Source: Bifidobacterium parmae
Lineage (GTDB): Bacteria > Actinomycetota > Actinomycetes > Actinomycetales > Bifidobacteriaceae
NCBI RefSeq assembly: GCF_002860365.1
Contig: NZ_NMWT01000015.1
Coordinates: forward strand, 1 to 58,738
Reading direction: 5' to 3'
Length of the DNA: 58,738 nucleotides
The translations under genes were made by a program, and so were the position numbers. This document shows positions 35,848 through 43,986 of this stretch, in pieces. Below the pieces are notes generated by a model, which saw nothing but the letters and a program-made list of their open reading frames with translations, was not told the origin of the DNA and ran no database searches. The stretch's first letter is position 1. Every line of letters starts with the position of its first letter.

Positions 35848-36084
35848 ATGTCCAAGCAATGTCAAGTCCTGGGGAAGCGCGCCTCGGCCGGCAGCCGCGT
35901 CTCCCACTCACACAGGAAAACCCGCCGCACGTTCAGCCCGAACCTGCAATCCAAGCGCTACTGGGTGCCGTCCCTGCAGCGCCATGTCACGCTGACCGTC
36001 AGCGCCAAAGGCGTGAAGACCATCGACCGTATCGGCATCGAAGCGGCGATCGCCCGCATCGGGCGCAATCAAGCAACCAACTGA
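35848..36084 (+). CDS. rpmB: Ribosomal protein L28, zinc-independent paralogue
   Basis: The 78-residue protein begins SKQCQVLGKRASAGSRVSHSHRKT, the L28 signature, followed by a typical basic body. It lacks the CxxC pairs of zinc-binding L28, so it can replace a zinc-containing form on the large subunit during zinc shortage. The ATG lies only about 13 bases after the -10 TATGAT and has no Shine-Dalgarno, so the message is probably leaderless or nearly so. It is the first gene of a run of six ribosomal proteins behind a Zur-like site. Confidence 0.9.
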   Translation: MSKQCQVLGKRASAGSRVSHSHRKTRRTFSPNLQSKRYWVPSLQRHVTLTVSAKGVKTIDRIGIEAAIARIGRNQATN

Positions 36085-36168
36085 TTCGGCCGCATCGCCG
36101 CATACGAGACGTCGCACTGCAACAAACCACATGGAAATCGCGTGGGAAACGCGTAGAAAGCACTGCTC

Positions 36169-36339
36169 ATGGCAAGCAAATCAGCCGCTATCCGCCCGGT
36201 GATCACCCTCAGGTCCACCGCAGGCACCGGATTCACCTACACCACCACCAAGAACCGTCGCAACACGTCCGACCGTCTGGAACTCATCAAATTCGACCCC
36301 ATCGTGCGCCGCCGCGTGACGTTCCGTGAGACTCGCTGA
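36169..36339 (+). CDS. rpmG: Ribosomal protein L33, zinc-independent paralogue
   Basis: The 56-residue protein contains the L33 pattern [22 protein letters not shown] and [19 protein letters not shown]. It has no Cys at all, so this is the C-minus form. It is a structural protein of the 50S subunit. It lies 84 bp after L28 in the same direction; the ATG follows a GTAGAAAG-type site. Confidence 0.93.
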   Translation: MASKSAAIRPVITLRSTAGTGFTYTTTKNRRNTSDRLELIKFDPIVRRRVTFRETR

Positions 36340-36369
36340 ATCGGCAAACAAACCAGGCAAAGGAGCATC

Positions 36370-36675
36370 ATGGCCAAAACCAGCAAGATCAACCGACAAT
36401 TGCAGCGCGAGCGCATGGTCGCCAAATACGCCGAACGCCGCGCCGCATACAAGCGAGACAGCGTCAACCCGCATCTGACCGCGGAGGAACGCGCCGAAGC
36501 GATGTGCAAACTGCACACGCTGCCCCGGGACGCCAGCCCCACCCGCCTGCGCAACCGCGACTCCATCGACGGCCGCCCGCGCGGGTTCAACCGCAGATTC
36601 GGCCTGTCGCGCATCAACCTGCGAGAGAAGGCACACCGGGGCGAACTGCCCGGCGTGGTGAAATCCAGCTGGTGA
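36370..36675 (+). CDS. rpsN: Ribosomal protein S14, long zinc-independent form
   Basis: The 101-residue protein matches the long (zinc-free) S14: [20 protein letters not shown], then [21 protein letters not shown] and the C-terminal [10 protein letters not shown]. The single Cys cannot make a zinc finger. GGCAAAGGAGC precedes the ATG. It can substitute for the short four-Cys S14 in the 30S subunit. Confidence 0.95.
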   Translation: MAKTSKINRQLQRERMVAKYAERRAAYKRDSVNPHLTAEERAEAMCKLHTLPRDASPTRLRNRDSIDGRPRGFNRRFGLSRINLREKAHRGELPGVVKSSW

Positions 36676-36778
36676 CACGCCGGTCCTACCGCGATGCGGG
36701 TCCGATCCACAAGACCCAAGGCACACGGCAACAGGCAAACCACATGACCGCACATAAGGAAAACGCAAGACAAACACC

Positions 36779-37036
36779 ATGAAGAACAACATCCACCCCG
36801 CATACGGCCCCGTGGTCTTCCATGACCGCTCGGCCGACAAGTACTTCCTCACCAAGTCCACGCTGGTGGCCAAAGCCAAGAGCCTGCCGACCATCGAATG
36901 GGAGGACAGCAACACCTACCCGCTCGTCAACGTGGAGGTATCCAGCTACAGCCACCCGTTCTACACCGGCAGGAACGTGGTGCTCGACACGGCCGGCCAA
37001 GTGCAGAAGTTCAACGCCCGTTACGGCAGGAAATAA
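36779..37036 (+). CDS. rpmE2: Ribosomal protein L31 type B
   Basis: The 85-residue protein starts [16 protein letters not shown] and contains [23 protein letters not shown], diagnostic of type B L31. There is no CxxC, which distinguishes it from the zinc-holding type A. In other bacteria its replacement of L31A releases zinc from ribosomes. The upstream 100 bases contain ATAAGGAAAAC as a possible ribosome binding site. Confidence 0.95.
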   Translation: MKNNIHPAYGPVVFHDRSADKYFLTKSTLVAKAKSLPTIEWEDSNTYPLVNVEVSSYSHPFYTGRNVVLDTAGQVQKFNARYGRK

Positions 37037-37082
37037 TCAGCCGCCGCGATTTCGCGGCAATAGGAAAGGACACAGGAACGCA

Positions 37083-37205
37083 ATGAAGGTCAAAGCATCA
37101 ATCCGATCTCTGGCGCGCAAGGACGGTTCCGTCATCGTGCACAGGCGCGGACACCTCTACGTGATCAACAAGAAGAACCCCCGATGGAAGGCGAGGCAAG
37201 GCTGA
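37083..37205 (+). CDS. rpmJ: Ribosomal protein L36, zinc-independent paralogue
   Basis: The 40-residue protein [20 protein letters not shown] to NPRWKARQG has the longer, Cys-free L36 sequence. The position normally holding the CxxC zinc ligands reads [17 protein letters not shown] precedes the ATG. Its stop TGA shares an A with the next ATG (TGATG), so it is coupled to L32. Confidence 0.94.
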   Translation: MKVKASIRSLARKDGSVIVHRRGHLYVINKKNPRWKARQG

Positions 37206-37372
37206 TGGCACTGCCCAAATACAGAAAGTCCCGAGCAAATACGCGTTCGCGCCGCTCCAACTGGAAGGCCAAGGTACCCCAGCTGGCCACCGTACGCACG
37301 CCGGAAGGCGACGTGGTTCAGGTTCCGCAGAATCTGGCCGCAGCCGTACGAAAGGGATACATGAAGCCATAG
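37205..37372 (+). CDS. rpmF: Ribosomal protein L32, zinc-independent paralogue
   Basis: The 55-residue protein begins [20 protein letters not shown], standard for L32, but lacks the Cys pairs of the zinc-ribbon form. The start is fixed by the TGATG overlap with L36. It ends the ribosomal run; the zinc-binding fusion gene follows after 74 bp without an evident terminator. Confidence 0.93.
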   Translation: MALPKYRKSRANTRSRRSNWKAKVPQLATVRTPEGDVVQVPQNLAAAVRKGYMKP

Positions 37373-37446
37373 CCGTCATCCCCGAATCCCACACCCACGA
37401 CATTCCCAAGCATCCGAGAGAAGAACATACAGCAGAAAGTCAGAGC

Positions 37447-39045
37447 ATGATTGACCAGAACACCAGCCAGCCCTCAGCCAACGTCCCCAGGCGCAACACC
37501 ATCATCGGCATCGTCGTCGCGCTCATTATCGGCGCCGTACTGGGGGGCCTGATCACAGGCGCATTCACCTTCCCCAGACCGAACAATACGGCTTCATCGG
37601 CGGCCGGCAACACCGCAAGCACGGGCGCGGACACCACTAGGGATTCCTGCGACACCACCTTCACCGTGGTCGCCTCCGTCAACCAGTGGGGTTCGCTCGC
37701 GCGGGAACTGGGCGGTTCGTGCGCGCAGGTGACGTCGCTGATCAATTCCACGTCCGCCGATCCGCACGATTATGAAGCCACCCCCGCCGACCTGGCCAAG
37801 CTCTTCAAGGCGGACATCGTGGTGCTCAACGGCACCGGCTATGACGGTTGGGCGGAAAAGGCCCAGCTCGACGCAAAGCGCCAAACCATCGTGAACGTGG
37901 GCGATCTGATGGGCATCACCGCCACCGAAGAGCATTCCCACGGGCATGCCGAAGGCGAGGAAGGCCATCATCACCACCACGGTTCCACCAATCCCCACCT
38001 GTGGTTCAGCCCCGAAGCCGTGCTGAAAGCCGCCGAGGCCATCAATGCGGCGTATGTGGACAAGGCCGGGGCGGGTTCCGCCACCGCCTCCACCGTACAG
38101 CGGCACTTCAACGAGTGGAACGGCGACTACGCCGACTTCGTGACCCTGGTGAACAAAGCACGCGCTTCCAACGTGCAGCGCAGCTACGTGGCCACCGAAT
38201 CCATCATCAGCTATCTGCTGGAATACATCGGCGCGGTCGACAAGACCCCCGTGACCTACACGAACGCGATGAACAGCGAAGCCGAACCCTCCGCGGCGGA
38301 TCTCAAGAACGCCATGGACATCGTCTCTGGCGATGATGTGGACCTGCTCGTCGTCAATCCGCAGGAGATGAACGGCTTCGCCAAGAAACTCAACGAGGCC
38401 GCGCAATCCAGCAACAAGACGATCATTTCCGCCACCGAACAGCTGCCGGAGAACCAGAAGACGCTGCTCGGCTGGCTCACGTTGATCGCCAACCAGGCAC
38501 TGGCCACCGACACCACCAACGGCTACTTCCTGACCCAGGACGTCAAGGACCGCAGCCTGTCCGACTACGAGGGCGAGTGGCAGTCCGTCTACCCGCTGCT
38601 CCAGGACGGCACACTCGACAAGGTGATGGAGGCCAAGGCCAAGAAGGGCGACATGACCGCAGCCGAATACACGAAGTACTACGACGCCGGCTATAAGACC
38701 GATGTGGAGAGGATCGCCATCAAGGGCGATCAGATGAGCTTCACCCGAGGCGGCAAGACGGCCACCGCCACCTATGAGTACAGCGGCTTCAAAATCCTCG
38801 ACTACGCCAAGGGCAATCGCGGCGTGCGCTATCTGTTCACCGCCACCGGCGACGCGCCCGAAGGTGCACCGAAGATCGTGCAGTTCTCGGATCACGGCAT
38901 CGCGCCAACCAAGGCCGCGCACTTCCACATCTTCATGGGCAATGATTCCCAAGAAGAGACCTTGAAGGAAATGGACAACTGGCCCACGTATTACCCGGCG
39001 TCCATGAGCAAGGAGGAAGTAGCCACCGAGATGCTGGCTCACTGA
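37447..39045 (+). CDS. Zinc-binding ABC receptor fused to ZinT domain (AdcA-like)
   Basis: The protein has 532 residues. Residues 18-40 form an uncleaved-looking membrane anchor with no lipobox Cys. About 68-355 form a cluster A-I metal receptor (ZnuA/AdcA fold) with ligand-type His in DPHDYE (107) and NPHLWF (184) and a His-rich loop at 163-178. About 371-532 are a ZinT domain (LSDYEGEWQSVYPLL, then THSA-free AAHFHIFMG with metal His and WPTYYP). The combination is that of streptococcal AdcA, which captures zinc outside the cell. No ZnuB/ZnuC permease or ATPase is encoded nearby. Position at the end of the Zur-type island points to zinc-starvation induction. Confidence 0.92.
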   Translation: MIDQNTSQPSANVPRRNTIIGIVVALIIGAVLGGLITGAFTFPRPNNTASSAAGNTASTGADTTRDSCDTTFTVVASVNQWGSLARELGGSCAQVTSLINSTSADPHDYEATPADLAKLFKADIVVLNGTGYDGWAEKAQLDAKRQTIVNVGDLMGITATEEHSHGHAEGEEGHHHHHGSTNPHLWFSPEAVLKAAEAINAAYVDKAGAGSATASTVQRHFNEWNGDYADFVTLVNKARASNVQRSYVATESIISYLLEYIGAVDKTPVTYTNAMNSEAEPSAADLKNAMDIVSGDDVDLLVVNPQEMNGFAKKLNEAAQSSNKTIISATEQLPENQKTLLGWLTLIANQALATDTTNGYFLTQDVKDRSLSDYEGEWQSVYPLLQDGTLDKVMEAKAKKGDMTAAEYTKYYDAGYKTDVERIAIKGDQMSFTRGGKTATATYEYSGFKILDYAKGNRGVRYLFTATGDAPEGAPKIVQFSDHGIAPTKAAHFHIFMGNDSQEETLKEMDNWPTYYPASMSKEEVATEMLAH

Positions 39046-39154
39046 GCGGCCATTGGACTCAGTGGTCGTCTGGCTGAGCGGTCGTCTGGCTGAGCGGCCG
39101 TTGGTAGGCGGACATTGGCTGACGATGTCCCGCATGCCGATCGCGCCATCGGCA

Positions 39155-39538
39155 TCAGCTTCGGCTGTTTCGGAGCGGGTTTTCGGCGTTGACGTCGTTC
39201 AGATAGTCGCGCAGGACGACCGCATGGTTGATCAGCGAGTCCTTGGCCGCATACAGGAGCGTGACGGTGCCGTGAGTCGTGATGATGTCGCGCAGCGCAC
39301 CGACCGCCTCCGCGTTGGCGTCCAGTTCCGCCCGGTATCGTTCGGCGAACTCATCGAAGCGTGACGGGTCGTGTCCGAACCATTTTCGCAGGCCGGGCGA
39401 TGGCGCGATGTTCTTCATCCACAAGTCGAGCGAGGCGCGCTGCTTGCTCATGCCGCGCGGCCACAACCGGTCCACCAGCACCCTGTAGCCGTCACTGGGT
39501 TCCGGTGGATCGTAGATGCGTTTTACGATGATGCTCAT
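39155..39538 (-). CDS. DUF488 family protein
   Basis: The 127-residue protein begins MSIIVKRIYDPPEPSDGYRV and has the DUF488 block LVDRLWPRGMSKQRASLDLW and the core WFGHDPSRFDEFAERYRAEL. Function is unknown, although the family is common near metabolic or stress genes. The ATG at 39538 has weak GGTGGG upstream; an ATG four codons earlier is possible. It is preceded on its strand by tRNA-Ser. Confidence 0.85.
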   Translation of the reverse strand: MSIIVKRIYDPPEPSDGYRVLVDRLWPRGMSKQRASLDLWMKNIAPSPGLRKWFGHDPSRFDEFAERYRAELDANAEAVGALRDIITTHGTVTLLYAAKDSLINHAVVLRDYLNDVNAENPLRNSRS

Positions 39539-39631
39539 GCCCACCATCATCGGCCCATGGATGGGCAACCCGTTTTCTCGGCATTTCAGCAACAAAAAAG
39601 GGCTTCCAGATTTCTCTGAAAACCCTGTTGG

Positions 39632-39716
39632 CGGAGGATACGAGATTCGAACTCGTGAGGCTGTTACACCAACACGCTTTCCAAGCGTGCGCCATAGACC
39701 ACTAGGCGAATCCTCC
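39632..39716 (-). tRNA. tRNA-Ser (anticodon GGA)
   Basis: This is a class II tRNA on the minus strand. The acceptor GGAGGAT pairs with ATCCTCC, the anticodon arm CACGC-TTGGAAA-GCGTG gives GGA, a long variable arm follows, and the T arm is ACGAG-TTCGAAT-CTCGT. It is 85 nt, and CCA is encoded in the next three bases (39629-39631). Confidence 0.95.
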
Positions 39717-40197
39717 ATGTGTTTCCCTGAACTCCTGAACAAGCAAGCTCAGCACACAATTGAGAGAGAATAGCATGGGGTTTGCAGATGTGTCCAATCT
39801 TGTGCGGTATCGGCGTGTCGCGAGGGTGGTGCGGGGGTGTCGCGAGGGTGGCATGAGGACATCGCAAGAGGTATCGCAAGGGTTTGCCGGTACCGCTCGT
39901 CCGTTGCATGCGCCCGTAGGAGGATGATGATTCGATAAGGCGGAATGCGCCTCGGCGTATCGGCACGTCGCCTGTCATCGCCGTTGATGCTTGTTTCCTG
40001 CGTATGTTCCTGCCCTTCAATCGGAGCGTCAGGAGCCTTCCCGACATCCATCATAGAGTGTGAAGGTTAACGGAATGTGGTGAACCGTCAACCGGCCGCC
40101 GACGGTTCATCGTTCGGCCCGTCGTCCGGATTCCGTGGGGCGGCGGCCCGCCGTCGGAGCGTCTCGCCGTTCGGCGGGTAGTGAGAGAATAAAGCGC
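39717..40197. other. 480-bp gap without a recognisable gene
   Basis: Between tRNA-Ser and the glycosyltransferase I see short direct repeats of gtgtcgcgagggtgg at about 39809-39855 and related tatcgcaag words. The mixed composition has no open frame with a convincing start or family. The end of the gap holds the weak leader of the glycosyltransferase gene. Confidence 0.5.
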
Positions 40198-41289
40198 ATG
40201 ACCGAAGTGAAGACGACCGCAAACGCCGCGAAGACCACGAAGACCGTCGCGAAGACTGCGAAAACCGCGAAGAAGGACCCCAAGAGCATCGACAAGCTTG
40301 CCATGGTCATCACCACCTACAAGCGCCAGAACCTGCTCGCCACCCTGTTCGAGTCGATTCTCGCGCTCGAACAGGCGCCGTGGCGCGTCATCGTCGTCGA
40401 CAACGAGCAGTCCGACGAGACCAAGTCCATGGTCGAGGACTTCTCCGCCAACGTCACCGCGCAGTGGGGCAAGACCATCGCCGACCGTTCCGGCAACCAG
40501 GAGCGCGTCGTCTACGCGCCGCAGACCGAGAACCTCGGCGGCGCGGGCGGCTTCTCCGCCGGCGTGAAGAAGGCGTACCAGCTCGGCGCCGAATGGTTCT
40601 GGGTGATGGACGACGACGTCGCCGTCCTGCCCGACGGCATCGCCAAGCTCGCCCCGTGGACCCGCCGCCACGAGGTCATCCAAGGCAGCCGCTTCGACTA
40701 CGACGGCGGCCCGTTCTACTGGCAGTACGATTTCCGCATCGGCCTGGGCATTCCGAACCCGATCGCACCGGCCGCGTTCGGCCGCGCCGGCTTCCGCACG
40801 ATGAACACGCTGTGCTTCGAGGGCGGCCTGTTCAACCGTCGCGTCGTCAAGGAGATCGGCCTGCCCGATCCGCGCTTCTTCATCTATTGGGACGACACGA
40901 TCTACGGCTACCGCGCGAGCAAGGTCACCGCGCCGATCGTCATCCCCGATGTCGTGCTGCGCCGTACGCGCGAGATCGGCAACTGGGATATCGCCGGCCT
41001 GCGCCAGCTCAACTCCACGTCCGACATGAACCGTTACCACATCATGCGTAACCGCGGCTACATGGCCCGATACTTCATGGTGTACGGCGACTACCGTCCG
41101 TTCCTCTTCGGCCTCGGCACGATTGCCACCGCCGCGAAGGAGCTCATCCGCCTCGTCATGGTCGACCGCGAGCATCTGCGGACCGGCGTCGTCCAGATTG
41201 CGAAGGGTTGGTGGGATTCCCGCAAGCTCCTGCACGACAACGCGTGGCGCCCGATGCCTTGCCCGCTGCCCGATGTGCTCGACGACTGA
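40198..41289 (+). CDS. Family 2 glycosyltransferase (galactofuranosyl/rhamnosyltransferase-like)
   Basis: The 363-residue cytoplasmic GT-A enzyme has the nucleotide-sugar entrance VVITTYKRQNLLATLFESIL (in part) and VIVVDNEQSDET. It also has GGAGGFSAGVKKAY and the metal-binding WVMDDDV near residue 138. This set is shared with GlfT1-type galactofuranosyl and rhamnosyl transferases of actinobacterial envelope glycans. A Lys/Thr/Ala-rich tail occupies residues 1-30 before the catalytic domain. The ATG at 40198 is the first with a reasonable, though weak, GAGAGAAT upstream. Confidence 0.85.
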   Translation: MTEVKTTANAAKTTKTVAKTAKTAKKDPKSIDKLAMVITTYKRQNLLATLFESILALEQAPWRVIVVDNEQSDETKSMVEDFSANVTAQWGKTIADRSGNQERVVYAPQTENLGGAGGFSAGVKKAYQLGAEWFWVMDDDVAVLPDGIAKLAPWTRRHEVIQGSRFDYDGGPFYWQYDFRIGLGIPNPIAPAAFGRAGFRTMNTLCFEGGLFNRRVVKEIGLPDPRFFIYWDDTIYGYRASKVTAPIVIPDVVLRRTREIGNWDIAGLRQLNSTSDMNRYHIMRNRGYMARYFMVYGDYRPFLFGLGTIATAAKELIRLVMVDREHLRTGVVQIAKGWWDSRKLLHDNAWRPMPCPLPDVLDD

Positions 41290-41399
41290 TCCGGGACGGT
41301 TCCGCCGCCAATCGGCGTGCGGTGGATGCGGCCAATGTCGGGTCTGCTGTCGGGTCTGCTACGCGATTGGTGATGGCGCTTGATGGGCGATCAGCTGTT

Positions 41400-41436
41400 A
41401 GGGGGTATGGGGGAGGGAATATCCCCCATACCCCCT
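41400..41436 (+). terminator. Strong hairpin after the glycosyltransferase gene
   Basis: AGGGGGTATGGGGGA and TCCCCCATACCCCCT are perfect 15-bp arms around a 7-base loop, followed by tcttatggtttgt. It lies about 110 bp after the glycosyltransferase stop and can end its transcript. The GGGGGTAT word recurs five or more times further on. Confidence 0.7.
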
Positions 41437-42200
41437 TCTTATGGTTTGTCTCCTTGAATTATGCGGCCATTTTGTTGAAACTCTCGGATTTCGCGGCTGG
41501 TTGCGCTGCGCGATGTGAACAGTGCGCGTCGGCTCGGAGCATGCGTGAGGCGCGTGTTGGGGGTGCTAAGGGGGTATTTGACGGGGGTATAACACCTTGC
41601 GTCAACCATGCCTCGAGACATGCGTCAGCCATCCGCTGAGACTAGACCGCACCTTGCGGAGACACACTTTGCGGAAATGGATGGCCGTGTTGCGGGGTCC
41701 TCGAATCGCGCGGTTTTCTGCGTTTGCCAAGCTCTGTGCAAGCAGGGGATTTGACGAATTGGTGGTTCGCCGATGGCTATGAATAGGGGGTATCTGCCTT
41801 AATAGGGGGGTATTGCACGGGGGTAAAACCGAGAAAAGGTTCCACTGTTTGTCTGCCGAGACGCCGTGACTTTAGTATCTCTGTATCCTCGCCATTGTCC
41901 GTTCTTTGCCCCCGTTTTACCCCCGTTGCACATACCCTCGTTATCACGTCATACCCCCGTTGCCCGCGACTCCATGGCGGACGAATGCCGTCAATGCGAC
42001 GTCAAAGGAACGGTCGTAGGCCCGTTGCCTCTTCGTCCCATCCATAGTCGTGTTCGCCGCGCCTTGCGAGTGCGCCGCCCATGCTGCAGATCAGTTGCCA
42101 TCCACAGGGCATGAGCGTGTGGGGATTCGGGAACGTCGAAACGCGGGAACGTGCGGACTCTGGAATTTAGGAACTCGGGAACCTGGAGAGGACTTGGAAC

Positions 42201-42326
42201 GTGTATGGTTTGCGGTGCTTGGTGCATGGTTGAGCGCGTAATGTGCATGGTCTGAAGGGCAATGTGCATGGTTGGGCAGGTAATGTGTAGACGAAAAGGG
42301 CCGACCTGCATGGTGTGGTGCTGAAG
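42201..42326 (+). repeat. Array A: six 21-bp units, GTGCATGGT core
   Basis: Units begin at 42201, 42222, 42243, 42264, 42285 and 42306 with no slip in period. The core GTGCATGGT is kept in units 2-4; units 1 and 6 differ by one base and unit 5 is degenerate. Several units end AAT. The bases between cores vary. Confidence 0.85.
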
Positions 42327-42428
42327 GCGCGCTGTCTGGGGTCATTCACGTCGTGTAACTTCCGCGGAATTCCAAGGGTCGCGGTCCCGCCGATAATCGG
42401 TGGAGAGGCCCCCTTCAGGGGCAGTCCG

Positions 42429-42554
42429 TACAGGTTCGAGCTGATGAGCTACAGGTTCGCTCCGTTACTCTACAGGTTCTTGTCTGGACTATACAGGTAT
42501 CTGTCCGAACCATACAGAAATGTGCTCAAACCATACAGGTTCGGGAACGGGCAC
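42429..42554 (+). repeat. Array B: six 21-bp units, TACAGGTTC core
   Basis: Units begin at 42429, 42450, 42471, 42492, 42513 and 42534, exactly every 21 bp. TACAGGTTC is constant in units 1, 2, 3 and 6, TACAGGTAT in unit 4 and TACAGAAAT in unit 5; the remaining 12 bases differ. As protein in one frame it reads as YRF heptads, but that frame (42315-42590) starts at a GTG without a ribosome binding site. Confidence 0.88.
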
Positions 42555-42831
42555 TATTGCCCGTTGCTGTCGGGACATACCCGCACGTGATTGGCCGGCA
42601 TGACGGTATGTCGGGGAGGGGAAGAGCGGATAGGGGTTGCTCTGCCTTTCTATACGCTGGTGTGACCGGAATCGCGGGATGGGCCACTTTGCGAGGCGAG
42701 TCCTCACGCGACGTTCTCTCTCGTATATTCCTCCCGGCAATCGTCTCCGGTTATCCACCGCCTTATGCACGCTCATCCACCAAGGGGCGGCCCGATTTCA
42801 TGCCCGCATCCCAATCGCCTACGCTAAGGCC

Positions 42832-43740
42832 ATGAACGCGACAACACCAGCAGCACCGACATCGCCGACACCGACGGCAACCTCAGGCATTGCGATGAGG
42901 CAATTGGCCCTGAACCGGCTTGATGAGCTGCGCAAGGCCATGGATCTGGCGAACAACCATGGCGTCGCATTCGAGTGTGGTCTGATCTCGGCACTCAGAC
43001 TGCATGGCGTCGAACTGCCGCTGCTGCCGCGCGGAACCCTTGATTTGGAGAAGCTGCACATCGTCGTGGATGACCCAGCGAAGCGGCGTATCTGGAACGG
43101 TGCGCAATGCCATCTTCTGGTCAAACCGTCGTGGCGTTCGATTCCCGAAGAGCATCGGCGCGAGTATTCGCCCACCCAGATCGTCGAGGGCGTGCATGCC
43201 ACGCATCCGCTGCTGGTCTGGGCGCAGATGGCGCGGATTCTCGACGAGGAGGAGCTGACGGTGCTCGCCGATTCGATGATGCGCCGCAACCAATCCGACC
43301 CGCATTTCACCCCGGACGATTTCAACGCGTTGCTCGAGGTCCTGCCGCCGCGGTTCAAGGGTCGTGCGAAATGCCGGAACGCCGTGCGACGCATGCGCGA
43401 GAACACCGACTCCTCGATGGAGACCCGTCTGCGTCTCAGATTGGAGGCCGAACCGTTACCCGAGCTCCGTACGTTGCAGGTCAACCACAAGGTGGCGGTC
43501 AATGAGACCGGTGCATCCGTGTACCTGGACATGGCGCTGCCCGATCTGCGCATCGGCATCGAATACGCGGGTCGGCATCACGCCGACCAGTGGGGCGACG
43601 ACGTGTCGCGTCAATCCGCGCTCACCGCGGTCGGTTGGGAGGTATTGACCGCGCACAACGACACGTTGAAGGATGCCGGACAGTGGCGTGAGTTCCTGAT
43701 CCGGCTGACCGCGCTGGCGCTGACCCAGCGGCAGCGGTGA
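42832..43740 (+). CDS. DUF559-like protein with endonuclease-type C-terminal domain
   Basis: In the 302-residue protein a Pro/Thr-rich tail (1-25) precedes an N-terminal helical domain. The C-terminal 100 residues (SSMETRLRLRLEAEPLPEL, LDMALPDLRIGIEYAGRHHAD, SALTAVGWEVLTAH) match the Vsr/DUF559 fold. There a Glu, the Asp of LPDLRI and the Glu of IEYAG line the presumed nuclease site. Actinobacterial proteins of this shape are frequent near defence or toxin-antitoxin loci, but their function is unproven. The ATG at 42832 is chosen as the first in a coding-like context; no clear Shine-Dalgarno is seen. Confidence 0.65.
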   Translation: MNATTPAAPTSPTPTATSGIAMRQLALNRLDELRKAMDLANNHGVAFECGLISALRLHGVELPLLPRGTLDLEKLHIVVDDPAKRRIWNGAQCHLLVKPSWRSIPEEHRREYSPTQIVEGVHATHPLLVWAQMARILDEEELTVLADSMMRRNQSDPHFTPDDFNALLEVLPPRFKGRAKCRNAVRRMRENTDSSMETRLRLRLEAEPLPELRTLQVNHKVAVNETGASVYLDMALPDLRIGIEYAGRHHADQWGDDVSRQSALTAVGWEVLTAHNDTLKDAGQWREFLIRLTALALTQRQR

Positions 43741-43986
43741 GTCGTGTGGGCCAGCTCCGTCCCCGCTGGCCCCGTGTCACCACCGTCAGCGCCGCCGTCG
43801 GCGCCGCCTCCAGTGAACGCCATGTGACCGTCTCGCCGTCGCCTACGCCCGCATGCGCCTATCGTGTCTTGCGTATCCCGCGGATGCCCAAACCCGACGC
43901 ATCCCGCGGACGCACAATCCCAACAACCTCAACAATCCCAACAACCCCAACAACCCCAACAACCCAATCCCAGGTAGGCCAAATCC
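43741..43986 (+). other. Gap with (CCCAACAAC)n-type simple repeat
   Basis: The region before the transporter gene contains repeated CCCAACAAC/CCTCAACAAT units at about 43917-43972. The bases after them, taggccaaatcc, lead into the ATG at 43987. No gene is evident. Confidence 0.55.

Larger units (their letters stand above)
41290..42831. other. 1.5-kb gene-free region with G-run motifs and two 21-bp arrays
   Basis: No open frame here looks like a real gene. It holds a strong hairpin at 41400-41436 and recurrent GGGGGTAT/GGGGGTAAAA words on the plus strand (41559-41823). Their complements follow at about 41908-41960. The 21-bp arrays occupy 42201-42326 and 42429-42554, and then comes the leader of the next gene. 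Base composition is lower in GC than the flanking genes in places. Confidence 0.7.

Noticed and set aside
36181-36915. Minus-strand open frames opposite L33, S14 and L31
   Set aside because: They overlap clear ribosomal protein genes on the plus strand and have no recognisable domains.
39664-40054. Minus-strand open frames of about 100-130 codons beside tRNA-Ser
   Set aside because: One runs into the tRNA gene, and none has a good start site or family features.
41208-41639. 143-codon plus-strand frame after the glycosyltransferase
   Set aside because: It begins inside the glycosyltransferase gene in another frame and crosses the terminator-like hairpin at 41400-41436. Its composition is not protein-like.
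42201-42554. CRISPR arrays at the two 21-bp-period blocks
   Set aside because: Nine-base cores with 12-base spacers are too short, the spacer-like parts are degenerate rather than unique, and there are no cas genes.
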